Shown here one piece after another: positions 7,841 through 16,243 of a stretch of 64,000 nucleotides of DNA. How positions within the stretch are numbered: the stretch's first letter is position 1; every line of letters starts with the position of its first letter. The notes beneath the pieces were generated by a model that ran no database searches, was not told the DNA's origin, and saw only the letters and a list, made by a program, of their open reading frames with translations. The stretch spans positions 372,001 through 436,000 of the forward strand of contig SJSR01000001.1 in assembly GCA_004331795.1 (NCBI GenBank). Direction: 5' to 3'. A program made the translations under genes and the position numbers. The DNA is from Erythrobacteraceae bacterium CFH 75059 (GTDB lineage: Bacteria > Pseudomonadota > Alphaproteobacteria > Sphingomonadales > Sphingomonadaceae).

Positions 7841-8189
7841 GTCGGCATTCCTGCTCGCTGCGGTTGGGTTTTCGCCTTTCCGGCGCCGGTCGTCGTCCGG
7901 CCGCAGGCAGCGCCCCCGGTCGGTCCGCCACAATGGTGAAATGGTCCCCGCTGCGCAAGCGCCAGCCTCTGTTGCGGTCCCTGTCCGAGCAGGGCCGCCG
8001 GCGGTCTGTCCGCCCCGGCGACTCGCCGCTTTTCAGCGCCTTTCGCGAGGGCGCGCCGCTATGCGAGAAATCCGTGGATAGTGGTAAAAAGTGCGTGAGC
8101 GCCCGGCCTTGGTCGGTGGCGCGCATCGCGGGCCGCCGACGCGGCGCCGACCGCCGCGGCGCGCAGCGCACCGCGGCGGCGGCTTGGAC
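7841..8189. other. Gene-free stretch upstream of nrdA
   Basis: No convincing gene on either strand. It should hold the nrdA promoter. The only AT-richer patch is 8060-8092; on the minus strand it reads TTTACC, 17 bases, CGCATA, a weak -35/-10 candidate. A sequence resembling a DnaA box (7 of 9 bases, 8073-8081) sits in the same patch. I could not find a convincing pair of NrdR boxes. A terminator-like hairpin of the DUF892 gene occupies 8151-8179. Confidence 0.4.
8151..8179 (-). terminator. GC-rich hairpin downstream of the DUF892 gene
   Basis: CCGCCGCGG (8151-8159) pairs with CCGCGGCGG (8171-8179). After one mismatch an inner GCG/CGC stem closes a three-base loop. It begins 11 bases past the DUF892 stop codon in the direction of transcription. 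There is no U-tract. Confidence 0.45.
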
Positions 8190-8723
8190 TCAGGCGTCTT
8201 CGTCTTCGTCCTCGTCCTCGCTCTCCGCCTCCTTGGCGCGCAGGTTGACGCTGCGCTCGGCGAGGTCGGTCATGTTCTGGTCGGCGTCGTAGATCTGCGC
8301 CACAATCTCGTCGAGCTTCTGCGCATGATCGTCCATGCCCAGCGCCTCGGCGAAGGCCTTGGCCGATCCCAGCCCGGCCAGCCCGTAATGGCACATCCGC
8401 TGGTACTGGGTGATGATCACGACGTCGCGCACGTCGCTGTCCTCGATGTCGGCATCGATCGCGTGCTTGTGCGCTTCCTTGACGAGACCTTCCATGCCCT
8501 TGCAGTGCTCGGGCTCGTCCTCGCCGAGTTCCTCGAGCAGCGACTTGATCGTCTCCGTGTGCTTCTCGATGCCCTCGCTCGCCTTTTCGAGCCGCTTGCG
8601 CAGGGTGTCGTCGCCGGCCACCTTCGCCATTTCCTTCACCGCCTTGCGCATCTGGTCGTTGGCGGACCAGTTGTCGGCGAGCTCGTCGATGTAGATGTCT
8701 TCCAGGTTCTCGGGAGTGGACAT
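8190..8723 (-). CDS. DUF892 (YciE/YciF-like) ferritin-like protein
   Basis: A 177-aa, almost entirely helical protein with the DUF892 pattern: LEDIYIDELADNWSANDQM at the N-terminus, KASEGIEKHTETIKSLLEEL, HCKGMEGLVKEAHK, then DVVIITQYQRMCHYGLAGLGSAKAFAEALG. The regularly placed Glu and His residues (EKH, EEL, QYQRMCHYG) match the ferritin-like four-helix bundle, which binds a dimetal centre in solved YciF-type structures. Members are usually stress-induced. The C-terminus is an Asp/Glu run (EDEDEDEDA). Single gene with a downstream hairpin; the physiological role is not known. Confidence 0.85.
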   Translation of the reverse strand: MSTPENLEDIYIDELADNWSANDQMRKAVKEMAKVAGDDTLRKRLEKASEGIEKHTETIKSLLEELGEDEPEHCKGMEGLVKEAHKHAIDADIEDSDVRDVVIITQYQRMCHYGLAGLGSAKAFAEALGMDDHAQKLDEIVAQIYDADQNMTDLAERSVNLRAKEAESEDEDEDEDA

Positions 8724-8872
8724 TCTGGATTCCTCACCTTCTCAGCCAGGCCGCGCACCACCGCGCGTCCTGCGGGAAGAGAACGCAGCGGGGGCAGCAT
8801 TGTGTCCGTGCGCCAAGACATTGTTTTTCCGGCGCGCGCCGGGCCGGGCGCGACGTGCGGTTATCCGCCGGA

Positions 8873-10456
8873 TCAGGGCACCAGCACCGTGTCGCGCGGC
8901 TCGGCGTCGGTCAGCGGCCAGTCGCGGACGAAATGCAGGCCGCGGCTTTCGCGCCGCCGCAGCGCCGAACGCACGATCAGGTCGGCGCACTGGTGCAGGT
9001 TGCGCAGCTCGATGAGATCGGTCGTAACCCGGAAGCTGCCGTAATAGTCCTCGATCTCCTGCCCGAGCAGGCGGATCCGGTTCGCCGCACGCTCCAGCCG
9101 CTTGGTCGTGCGCACGATGCCGACATAGTTCCACATGAACCGGCGGATCTCCGTCCAGTTCTGCTTGATTACGACCTCCTCGTCCGAGTCGGTGACCCGG
9201 CTCTCGTCCCAGGGGCGGATGGGCGGCGGCGCGGGCAGCGTGCCCCAGTGCGCGGCGATGTCGCGGGCGGCGGCTTCCCCAAACACGAAGCATTCCAGCA
9301 GGCTGTTGGAGGCGAGGCGATTGGCCCCGTGCAGCCCGCTCTCGGTGCACTCGCCCGCGGCCCACAGCCCCGGCAGGTCGGTGCGCGCATCGCGATCGAC
9401 CACCACCCCGCCGCAGGTGTAGTGCTGCGCGGGGACGACGGGGATCGGCTGGCGCGTGATGTCGATCCCGAGGCCGAGCAGGCGGTCGTGGATCGTGGGG
9501 AAATGCGCGCGGATGAAGGCCGCCGGACGGTGGCTGATGTCCAGATGGACGAAGTCCAGCCCGAACCGCTTGATCTGGTCGTCGATGGCCCGCGCCACCA
9601 CGTCGCGCGGCGCCAGTTCCAGCCGCTCGGGATCGTAGTCGGCCATGAACCGGTGGCCCGTCACCGGGTGGAGCAGGCGGCCGCCCTCGCCGCGCACCGC
9701 TTCGGTGATGAGGAAGTTCTTGACCTCCAGATGGTACAGGCAGGTCGGGTGGAACTGCATCATCTCCATGTTCGAGACCCGGCAGCCCGCCCGCCAGCCC
9801 ATGGCGATGCCGTCACCCGTGGCGCCCCGCGGCGCGGTCGAAAACTGGTACACCCGCCCTGCCCCGCCGGTGGCGAGCACGGTGGCGGGGGCGACGTGGG
9901 CCTCCACCCGGCCGCTCTCCGCGGCCAGCGCATAGACGCCCCACACCCGCCCCTCGCCCGAGAACCGCTGCGCATGGCGGCCGGTGATGAGGTCGATGCA
10001 GGTCTGCCCCTGCGCGAGGGTGATGTTCGGCTGCGCCCGCGCGGCGCGCAGCAGCGCGTCCTGGATGGCCCAGCCGGTCGCATCGTTCACATGGACGATC
10101 CGGCGGTGGGAGTGGCCGCCCTCGCGCGTCAGGTGCAGGTTCGCCCCTTCGGCGTTGAACGGCACGCCAAGGTCCCGCAGGCGGGCGATGGACCGGGGCG
10201 CCTGCTCGACCACCCATTCCACGATCTCGCGATCGTTCAGACCGGCGCCCGCGACCATCGTGTCGCGCACGTGGTTTTCGAACGTGTCGCCCGCGTCCAG
10301 CACCGCCGCCACGCCGCCCTGCGCCCAGGCCGTGGACCCGCTGTCCAGCGCGCCCTTGGCCAGCACCAGCACGCGCCGGGTCTCGGCCAGGGCCAGAGCC
10401 GCGGTGAGGCCGGCCGCGCCCGAGCCGATGACGATCACGTCGTGTGCCGCTTGCAT
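8873..10456 (-). CDS. nadB: L-aspartate oxidase
   Basis: Oxidises L-aspartate to iminoaspartate, the first step of de novo NAD synthesis, using FAD in the cytoplasm. The dinucleotide-binding motif VIGSGAAGLTAALALAE starts at residue 9. The succinate dehydrogenase/fumarate reductase superfamily features follow: STAWAQGGVAAV, HSHRRIVHVNDATG, QFHPTCL, TEAVRGEGG, AQHYTCGGVVVD and HGANRLASNSLLECFVFGE. The helical C-terminal domain contains RFMWNYVGIVR. The 527-aa length is normal. nadA and nadC, common neighbours, are not in this window. Confidence 0.95.
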   Translation of the reverse strand: MQAAHDVIVIGSGAAGLTAALALAETRRVLVLAKGALDSGSTAWAQGGVAAVLDAGDTFENHVRDTMVAGAGLNDREIVEWVVEQAPRSIARLRDLGVPFNAEGANLHLTREGGHSHRRIVHVNDATGWAIQDALLRAARAQPNITLAQGQTCIDLITGRHAQRFSGEGRVWGVYALAAESGRVEAHVAPATVLATGGAGRVYQFSTAPRGATGDGIAMGWRAGCRVSNMEMMQFHPTCLYHLEVKNFLITEAVRGEGGRLLHPVTGHRFMADYDPERLELAPRDVVARAIDDQIKRFGLDFVHLDISHRPAAFIRAHFPTIHDRLLGLGIDITRQPIPVVPAQHYTCGGVVVDRDARTDLPGLWAAGECTESGLHGANRLASNSLLECFVFGEAAARDIAAHWGTLPAPPPIRPWDESRVTDSDEEVVIKQNWTEIRRFMWNYVGIVRTTKRLERAANRIRLLGQEIEDYYGSFRVTTDLIELRNLHQCADLIVRSALRRRESRGLHFVRDWPLTDAEPRDTVLVP

Positions 10457-10523
10457 GGCTGCGCCATGGCGCCGGCGGGAGCAGGTGGCAAGCCGCGCCG
10501 GCCGGCCGGCGGAGTCGACGCGG

Positions 10524-11618
10524 TCAGGGAACGATGGTGGTGAACAGGTAGACGGCGAAGATCACGAGGTGCACCATGCCGTGCAGCACCGTCGTGCGCC
10601 CGGTGCTCAGACTGACCGCGGTGACGAACAGCGACAGCGCGAGCAGGGTCATCGCCTTGCTGCTCACGCCCAGCGCCAGCGGGAGGTCGAACACCAGCGA
10701 CACCATGGCGACGGTCGGGATCGTCAGGCCGATCGTCGCCAGTGCCGAGCCGAAGGCGAGATTGACGCTCGTCTGCAGGCGGTTGCGGCGGGCGGCGCGG
10801 ACCGCCGATGTCCCTTCGGGCGCCAGCACCACACCGGCGATGAGCACCGCGACCAGCGCCAGCGGCAGCCCTGCCCCCACCACCGCCCGTTCGATGGGCG
10901 AGGCCAGCGCCTGCGCTAGCAGGATCACCGCCGTCAGCGCGGCGATGAGCGCGACGAACGCCGCCACCGCGAGCCGGCCGGACGGAGGCGGCGCCGACTT
11001 CACCGTGATGTCTTCCTCGGCGGGAAGGAAATAGGTGCGGTGCCGCAGCGTCTGCACCATGACGAAGGTGATGTAGAGCACGAAGGTGACGACGGACACG
11101 AACACCAGCTGCGACGGAGCGTAGGAGGCGCCCGGCTCGCTGACGGTGTAGTTGGGCAGGATCAGCACCAGCACGGCCAGCGCCGCCAGGGTCGAGAGGC
11201 CCGCGCTGACCCCCTCGCGGGTGAACCGCTGCTCCCGGTGACGCAGGCCGCCGACAAAGAAGCACGCGCCGAGCATACCGGTCAGGATGATCATGATCGC
11301 CGCCACCACCGTGTCGCGGGCGAGCGTGGACGCATCCGCCACGTTGGAGAGCATCAGCGACACGATCAGCGAGCTTTCGATCACCGTCACCGCCAGCGCC
11401 AGCACCAGCGTGCCGAACGGCTCGCCGATCCGCAGCGCGATGACCTCGGCATGGTGGACCGCGGCGATGACCGACCCGATCAGCACGGCCGCGAGCACCG
11501 CCACGCTCGCCGAGCCCGACTGCGCCAGCCCGGCCAGCGAGGCGGCGATGCCGACGATGGGGGTCAGCAGGCTCCAGGACGGCAGCCGGACCTGCGGCTT
11601 CTTGCTGCCGTCAGGCAT
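10524..11618 (-). CDS. chaA: ChaA-type calcium:proton antiporter
   Basis: A 364-aa inner-membrane cation/proton exchanger of the Ca2+/cation antiporter superfamily. Both alpha repeats are visible: HHAEVIALRIGEPFGTLVLALAVTVIE in the first half and LAPEGTSAVRAARRNRLQTSVNLAFGSALATIGLTIP in the second, each with the conserved acidic residue needed for ion exchange. About eleven hydrophobic segments. An ABC transporter ATPase gene ends 8 bases inside the start of this gene (11611-11618), so the two are probably translated together. E. coli ChaA exchanges Ca2+ or Na+ for H+; the ion here is not determined. Confidence 0.85.
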   Translation of the reverse strand: MPDGSKKPQVRLPSWSLLTPIVGIAASLAGLAQSGSASVAVLAAVLIGSVIAAVHHAEVIALRIGEPFGTLVLALAVTVIESSLIVSLMLSNVADASTLARDTVVAAIMIILTGMLGACFFVGGLRHREQRFTREGVSAGLSTLAALAVLVLILPNYTVSEPGASYAPSQLVFVSVVTFVLYITFVMVQTLRHRTYFLPAEEDITVKSAPPPSGRLAVAAFVALIAALTAVILLAQALASPIERAVVGAGLPLALVAVLIAGVVLAPEGTSAVRAARRNRLQTSVNLAFGSALATIGLTIPTVAMVSLVFDLPLALGVSSKAMTLLALSLFVTAVSLSTGRTTVLHGMVHLVIFAVYLFTTIVP

Positions 11619-12561
11619 CGCGCGGCGCGCTGTCCTGCGTCAGCTGGACGAACACGTCCTCGAGGTCGGCTTCGCGGGTGGTCACGTCCTCGATGCCGTA
11701 GCCGGCCTGCTGAATGATGGCGAGCACCTGCCCGGCGGTCGCGACGTCGCGGTCGTAGGTGACCTCCAGCATGCGTGGCTGCGGCGTCTCGACACGGCGG
11801 AACGCGTCGTGGGGCGGCAGCGTCGACACCTCGCGGTCGAGCGACACGCGGACGATCTTTTCCCGCGCCATCTCCACCAGCTCGCGGGTCGGCTTGCTGG
11901 TGATGAGTTCGCCGTGGTTGATGATGGCGATGTGATCGCACAACGCTTCGGCTTCTTCGAGGTAGTGGGTGGTGAGGACCACCGTCACCCCGTCGCGGTT
12001 GAGCGCCGTGACCAGCTCCCACAGCTGCCGGCGCAGGTCCACGTCCACCCCGGCGGTTGGCTCGTCAAGCACGAGAATGGGCGGGGAATGGACCATCGCC
12101 TTGGCGATGAGCAGCCGGCGCTTCATCCCGCCCGACAGGGTGCGGGCGTAGGCGTCCCGCTTGTCGGCGAGCCGCACCGCCTCGAGCAGCGCGGCGCTGC
12201 GCCGGTCGCGGGCCGGGATCCCGTAGAACCCGGCCTGGTTCTCCAGCACCTCGTAGGGCGTGAAGAACGGGTCGAAGACGATCTCCTGCGGCACGATCCC
12301 GATCGAGCGCTTGGCGTTGCGCGGGTGCTCGTCGATGTCGAAGCCCCAGATGCTCGCCCGGCCGCCGGTCTTGACCACCAGCCCGGCAAGGATGTTGATG
12401 AGGGTCGATTTGCCCGCTCCGTTTGGGCCGAGCAGCCCGAAGATCTGCCCCTGGGGTACGTCGAAACTTACACCCTTGAGCGCGTGCTTGCCTGGTTCGC
12501 CGCGCACGCCGGCATAGCGTTTTTCAAGGGCCTCGATGCGAATGGCAGGAGTTGTGGTCAT
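11611..12561 (-). CDS. YadG/DrrA-type ABC transporter ATP-binding protein
   Basis: A 316-aa nucleotide-binding subunit with Walker A GPNGAGKST, signature LSGGMKRRL and Walker B ILVLDEPTAGVD. The switch sequence is LTTHYLEEAEALCDH. It belongs to the ABC-2 type exporter ATPases (multidrug or polysaccharide export group) and has the typical 80-residue C-terminal extension ending in the TREADLEDVFVQLTQ motif of that group. The expected ABC-2 permease (YadH-like) is missing: downstream is a cation antiporter overlapping by 8 bases, and upstream is an opposite-strand gene. Either the permease is encoded elsewhere or this ATPase has changed partner. Confidence 0.9.
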   Translation of the reverse strand: MTTTPAIRIEALEKRYAGVRGEPGKHALKGVSFDVPQGQIFGLLGPNGAGKSTLINILAGLVVKTGGRASIWGFDIDEHPRNAKRSIGIVPQEIVFDPFFTPYEVLENQAGFYGIPARDRRSAALLEAVRLADKRDAYARTLSGGMKRRLLIAKAMVHSPPILVLDEPTAGVDVDLRRQLWELVTALNRDGVTVVLTTHYLEEAEALCDHIAIINHGELITSKPTRELVEMAREKIVRVSLDREVSTLPPHDAFRRVETPQPRMLEVTYDRDVATAGQVLAIIQQAGYGIEDVTTREADLEDVFVQLTQDSAPRDA

Positions 12562-12671
12562 GCGCAGCCTCTAGGCCCAAACCGCAGGCGGGGGAAAGAG
12601 GCGGGGAGGCGGTCGACCCGCCACGTCCCGGTTGCGCGCGAACGCGCACCGCTTTATCTGCCCGCCAGCCC

Positions 12672-12935
12672 ATGACCATGCCCGCGCCGCCCGAGATCAT
12701 CCGAACGCCCACGCGCTATGTCAGCTGCGACGGTGCGTCCGCCATCCGCGGCGGGCCGACCTTCGCCGCATCGGCGCTGGGGCACCCCAAGGTCTACCTG
12801 ACCATCGACGAGCACGGCTATGTCGACTGCGGCTATTGCGACCGGCGGTTCGTGCTGGAAGGCGGTCCGGCGGACGGCGCGGACCACAGCCGGCTGCCCG
12901 ACATCGCGGAAGGAGCCGATCCGGGCCACCGCTGA
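12672..12935 (+). CDS. Zinc-finger (zf-CHCC, NDUFS6-like) protein
   Basis: An 87-aa protein with the zf-CHCC arrangement: C19, H38 (LGHP), C53 and C56 (VDCGYC) in the first two thirds. The mitochondrial relative NDUFS6 is a zinc-binding accessory subunit of respiratory complex I, and alphaproteobacterial members are thought to do the same. Start at ATG 12672 or 12678; the longer frame upstream is low-complexity and not supported. No complex I genes are nearby. Confidence 0.85.
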   Translation: MTMPAPPEIIRTPTRYVSCDGASAIRGGPTFAASALGHPKVYLTIDEHGYVDCGYCDRRFVLEGGPADGADHSRLPDIAEGADPGHR

Positions 12936-13010
12936 CGCGGGCGGTGTCCGGCCACGCTTGGTTCAGGCGGCGCAGTGCATATATCCGGGCACGTCCATAG
13001 GAGCGTCGCC

Positions 13011-13436
13011 ATGCCGAACATCCGCGCCATCCTGTTGTCCGCCGCAGCCGCAGCCGGTCTCGTTGCGCCTGCCTTCGCCGGAGAGCGTGCGCCGACCCGC
13101 GCCGAGCGCGGGCAGGAGCAGCTCGCCCGCCTGCTGGAGGGACGCGTCGCCGGGGAACCGCAGCGATGCGTCCGCACCTTCCCGAACCGCAACCTGCAGA
13201 TCATCGAGGGCACCGCCATCGTCATCCGCGACGGCAACACCGTGTGGGTCAACACCACGCGCGATCCCGCCGCGCTGAACGACAACGACGCCCTGCTGAT
13301 CCGCAACTTCGGCACGGTGGGACAGCTGTGCCGGCTTGATCCGGTGACCACCTTCGACCGGATCACCGGCTTCTACACCGGCAACATCTTCCTGACGGAT
13401 TTCGTGCCGTACCGCCGCGAGCAGCCGACGCCCTGA
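13011..13436 (+). CDS. Exported protein of unknown function
   Basis: A 141-aa protein with a signal peptide (MPNIRAILLSAAAAAGLVAPAFA-type, cleavage expected after AFA). AGGAG precedes the ATG at 13011. The mature part has two cysteines (QRCVRTF and GQLCRLD), which could form a disulphide in the periplasm. It also has an internal segment of beta-type sequence (LQIIEGTAIVIRDGNTVWVNTT). Similar short secreted proteins are common in sphingomonads, but I recognise no named family. It is followed by a hairpin shared with the convergent OmpA-type gene. Confidence 0.75.
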   Translation: MPNIRAILLSAAAAAGLVAPAFAGERAPTRAERGQEQLARLLEGRVAGEPQRCVRTFPNRNLQIIEGTAIVIRDGNTVWVNTTRDPAALNDNDALLIRNFGTVGQLCRLDPVTTFDRITGFYTGNIFLTDFVPYRREQPTP

Positions 13437-13469
13437 CCGGAACGTCGCGCTGACGGGGTGAAGGCTGAC

Positions 13470-13498
13470 GGGCCGGCCAGGTGCGCCCTGGCCAGCCC
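13470..13498. terminator. Shared terminator hairpin between convergent genes
   Basis: GGGCCGGCCAGG (13470-13481) pairs with 13487-13498 with a single mismatch around a five-base loop. It lies between the stop codons at 13436 and 13516 of two convergent genes. There is no obvious U-tract. Confidence 0.5.
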
Positions 13499-13515
13499 GC
13501 CCCCTCGCCGCAAGC

Positions 13516-14070
13516 TCAGTTCTGCTGGTCGCCGAACTCGATCCGCACTCGGCGGTTCTGCGCTTCACGCACATTGTCGCCGGTGTCCACCCGTGGGGAC
13601 GACTGTCCGTGCGCCTCGAGCTGGATCTCGCCGGCCGGGACGCCGCGGCTCACCAGATGGTCGCGCACCGCCGCGGCCCGCCGTTCGGACAGCTGCTGGT
13701 TGTACGGGCGGGTGCCGACGGTGTCGGTGAACCCGGCGACGGTCAGCCCCGCGCCCGGGGTCTGCCGGTAGGCTTCGGCGATCCGGTCGAGCTGCTGGCG
13801 GGCATCGGCGGTGAGTTCCGCCTGGTCGAAGGCGAAGAACACCCGCGTCGTGTCCTGGTTGCCCGCCATTGTCCCGGCCGCGGTGCCCTGACCGGCCATG
13901 CCCTGCTGTCCGGCCGTGGTGTTCGCCATCGGGCCGGTGTCGAGGTTCGCGCCGTCCTGATAGGCCCCATCCATCGTCGCCGTTTCGGTGGTCTGCTGCC
14001 GGCCGTCATTGCCGCACGCGGCGAGCAGCGCCGCTGCACCCGCCATGGTGATCATTCCCGCAATCTTCAT
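13516..14070 (-). CDS. OmpA-family outer-membrane lipoprotein
   Basis: A 184-aa lipoprotein with the lipobox LLAAC near residue 18, a Gln/Thr/Gly-rich linker to about residue 70 and a C-terminal OmpA-like domain that binds peptidoglycan. Domain marks: VFFAFDQAELTADARQQLDRIA, GFTDTVGTRPYNQQLSERRA, VRDHLVSRGVP and QNRRVRIEF. The ATG at 14070 is preceded by GGAG; a TTG four codons upstream is less likely. The role is probably anchoring outer membrane to peptidoglycan, as in Pal-like proteins, but it is not part of a tol-pal cluster. Confidence 0.85.
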   Translation of the reverse strand: MKIAGMITMAGAAALLAACGNDGRQQTTETATMDGAYQDGANLDTGPMANTTAGQQGMAGQGTAAGTMAGNQDTTRVFFAFDQAELTADARQQLDRIAEAYRQTPGAGLTVAGFTDTVGTRPYNQQLSERRAAAVRDHLVSRGVPAGEIQLEAHGQSSPRVDTGDNVREAQNRRVRIEFGDQQN

Positions 14071-14197
14071 CGTAATCTCCAATCGCCCCCAATGGACTTC
14101 TGCGTTGCGGGCGCGCCGCGCGCCCGCTTCTGTCGATGAGCTTCTGAATACAAGCTTGTGCTTGGATCAGCCCATGTATTCAGGCCAACGCGCCACC

Positions 14198-14938
14198 TCA
14201 CGATTGGTTCAGACCGGCCGAGGATTGCGCCGGCGGCGATGCAGGAGCGGCATGGAACACGGCCGCGCTGAGGCACAGATCCGCAACCGGGCAGGCCACG
14301 CAGCGGGGTCGTCGCGCCGTGCACAGGCGCTTGCCGTGCTGGATGAGCCAGAAATGGCCGTCGGCCTGCGCCCAGGCGGGCACCCGTTCCTCGAGCTGGC
14401 GGGCGGTTCCTTCGGCCGTCGAGGCTGCGGCCAGCCCGATCCGGTTCGCGACCCGGTGGACGTGCGTGTCGACGGCGATGACCGGCTGGCCGAAGGCGAA
14501 CGACAGCACGATGTCCGCACATTTTCTGCCGATGCCCGGCAGCGCCATCAACGCCTCGCGGCTGTCCGGCACAACTCCGCCATGCTGCTCCAGCAGGGCG
14601 GCGCAGAAGGCCCGGACGTGGCGCGCTTTCGTGTTGTAGAGGCCGCACGGACGGATGGCCTGCGCAATCTGCGCCTCGGAAAGGCGCAGCATGGCCGCGG
14701 GCGTCCGGGCCAGCGCGAACAGATTGCGCGTCGCGGCGCCCGTGTTGCGGTCGAGCGATTGCGCGCTCAGCATGCAGGAGACGGCGGAGCGGAACGCATC
14801 GGGCTGCTCCTTCGGCCCCTTTGCGCCCCGCACGCGGCCGGGATGGTGCGCGGCCAGGCGCCGCATGACCTCTTCCACCTTGTCGGGAAGCAGCAGCGCA
14901 GGCAGATTCCGTCGCACGGTGCCGGAACGCACGCCCAT
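14198..14938 (-). CDS. nth: Endonuclease III family DNA glycosylase/AP lyase
   Basis: Base-excision repair enzyme that removes oxidised pyrimidines and cleaves the abasic site. The helix-hairpin-helix LPGIGRKCADIV carries the catalytic lysine, and VDTHVHRV carries the catalytic aspartate. Four cysteines for the [4Fe-4S] cluster are spaced C-x6-C-x2-C-x5-C in CTARRPRCVACPVADLC. The start is uncertain: ATG 14938 (GGGAGG very close upstream) is chosen because starts at 14980 or 14989 would overlap the divergent glyoxalase start. The tail after the cluster is Ala/Ser-rich and about 25 aa long. Confidence 0.9.
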   Translation of the reverse strand: MGVRSGTVRRNLPALLLPDKVEEVMRRLAAHHPGRVRGAKGPKEQPDAFRSAVSCMLSAQSLDRNTGAATRNLFALARTPAAMLRLSEAQIAQAIRPCGLYNTKARHVRAFCAALLEQHGGVVPDSREALMALPGIGRKCADIVLSFAFGQPVIAVDTHVHRVANRIGLAAASTAEGTARQLEERVPAWAQADGHFWLIQHGKRLCTARRPRCVACPVADLCLSAAVFHAAPASPPAQSSAGLNQS

Positions 14939-14978
14939 GGCCTCCCGTTGCACGACCAGGGGAAGGAGACGCAGCGCC

Positions 14979-15467
14979 ATGTCCGCCAATCCGCACGGCT
15001 ACACGTTCAACCACACGATGATCCGGGTGAAGGATCCCCGCGCAAGCCTCGCCTTTTACCGCGACCTTCTGGGCATGACCCTGCTGCGGCAGATCGACGT
15101 CGAGGAGGGCGCGTTCTCCCTCTACTTCCTTGCCTTCATGGATGAAGGCGACAAACTCCCCGAGGACGAGGCGGATCTGCGCGAGTACGTGTTCAGCCGC
15201 CCGGGTGTGCTGGAGCTGACCCACAACTGGGGCACCGAGGATGAGGACGGGCCTGTCTACCACTCGGGCAATGGCGAGCCGCGCGGCTACGGCCACATCG
15301 GCCTTGCCGTGCCGGACGTGGAGGCCGCCTGCCGCCGGTTCGCGGATGCGGGCGTGCGCTTCATCAAGCGACCCGAGGAAGGCCGCATGAAGCACATCGC
15401 CTTCATCGCCGATCCGGACGGCTACTGGATCGAGATCCTCAGCGCACGCGCGATGGCCGGGCGGTGA
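14979..15467 (+). CDS. gloA: Lactoylglutathione lyase (glyoxalase I)
   Basis: Converts the methylglyoxal-glutathione hemithioacetal to S-lactoylglutathione in methylglyoxal detoxification. A 162-aa VOC-fold protein with the four metal ligands in order: H12 (NHTMIRV), Glu in LELTHNWGTE, His in GYGHIGLAV, Glu in YWIEIL. GGAAGGAGA precedes the ATG. The DPRASLAFYRDLLGM segment is typical. Divergent from nth. Confidence 0.93.
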   Translation: MSANPHGYTFNHTMIRVKDPRASLAFYRDLLGMTLLRQIDVEEGAFSLYFLAFMDEGDKLPEDEADLREYVFSRPGVLELTHNWGTEDEDGPVYHSGNGEPRGYGHIGLAVPDVEAACRRFADAGVRFIKRPEEGRMKHIAFIADPDGYWIEILSARAMAGR

Positions 15468-15531
15468 GCCGGACTTGGCCTTCCCCGCCTGCCTGCCGCC
15501 ACGGCGGGCGGACCTGTCGCGGCCTGCGGTG

Positions 15532-16230
15532 ATGCGGCTCGTCCACCGCGAGCGTCACGCGGTGCAGCGGATCGGCTGGCTTCGCGCGGCCGTGCTTGGC
15601 GCCAATGACGGGCTGGTGTCCACCGCCAGCCTCATCGTGGGCGTGGCGGCGGCCGGCGTCGGACGGGGCGAGATCCTGATCGCCGGGCTTGCCGGCCTCG
15701 TCGCCGGAGCCATGTCGATGGCGGCGGGCGAGTATGTCTCGGTGAGCTCGCAGGCCGACGCCGAAAAGGCCGACCTCGAACGCGAGCGCGGCGAACTGGC
15801 CGCCATGCCGGAGGCGGAGCTGGAGGAACTGGCCGGCATCTATGCCGCGCGCGGGCTGGATCACGACCTTGCCATGCAGGTGGCGCAGCAGCTGACGGCG
15901 CGGGACGCGCTCGGCGCCCATGCCCGCGACGAACTCGGCATCACCGACGTGGCGAGCGCCCGGCCCGTGCAGGCGGCATTCGTGTCGGCCGCCACCTTCT
16001 CGGCCGGAGCCGCGCTGCCGGTGCTGGTGGCGGCCGCGGTGCCGGCGGCCGTCGTGCTGCCGGCGGTCGCGCTGAGCGCGCTGGTGGGCTTGGGCGCGCT
16101 CGGCGGGCTCGGCGCTGCGGCAGGCGGCGCTGCGCCCCTGAAGGCGATCCTGCGGGTCGTCTTCTGGAGCGCGGCGGCAATGGCGGTGACGGCGGGCGTG
16201 GGGCGGGTGTTCGGAGTCGCCGTGACCTGA
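15532..16230 (+). CDS. VIT family (CCC1/VIT1) membrane transporter
   Basis: A 232-aa membrane protein related to vacuolar iron transporters, which export Fe2+ or Mn2+ from the cytoplasm. Seen: RAAVLGANDGLVSTASLIVGVAAA (TM1), GLAGLVAGAMSMAAGEYVSVSSQ (TM2), then a Glu-rich cytoplasmic metal-binding helix pair (ERERGELAAMPEAELEELA, residues about 80-110). Three further hydrophobic segments follow. ATG 15532 is preferred; a TTG at 15475 would extend the frame. The gene starts shortly after gloA on the same strand. Confidence 0.88.
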   Translation: MRLVHRERHAVQRIGWLRAAVLGANDGLVSTASLIVGVAAAGVGRGEILIAGLAGLVAGAMSMAAGEYVSVSSQADAEKADLERERGELAAMPEAELEELAGIYAARGLDHDLAMQVAQQLTARDALGAHARDELGITDVASARPVQAAFVSAATFSAGAALPVLVAAAVPAAVVLPAVALSALVGLGALGGLGAAAGGAAPLKAILRVVFWSAAAMAVTAGVGRVFGVAVT

Positions 16231-16243
16231 TCCGCGGATCGGC

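Noticed and set aside
5768-7939. A 723-codon plus-strand frame opposite nrdA
   Set aside because: Shadow of nrdA; composition is Arg/His/Leu-rich with no family signal.
8073-8081. DnaA-box-like sequence upstream of nrdA
   Set aside because: Only 7 of 9 bases match and it stands alone, so it is not reported as a site.
8829-8842. 14-base GC palindrome downstream of nadB
   Set aside because: It has no loop and the nearby T-run is on the wrong side for termination of nadB.
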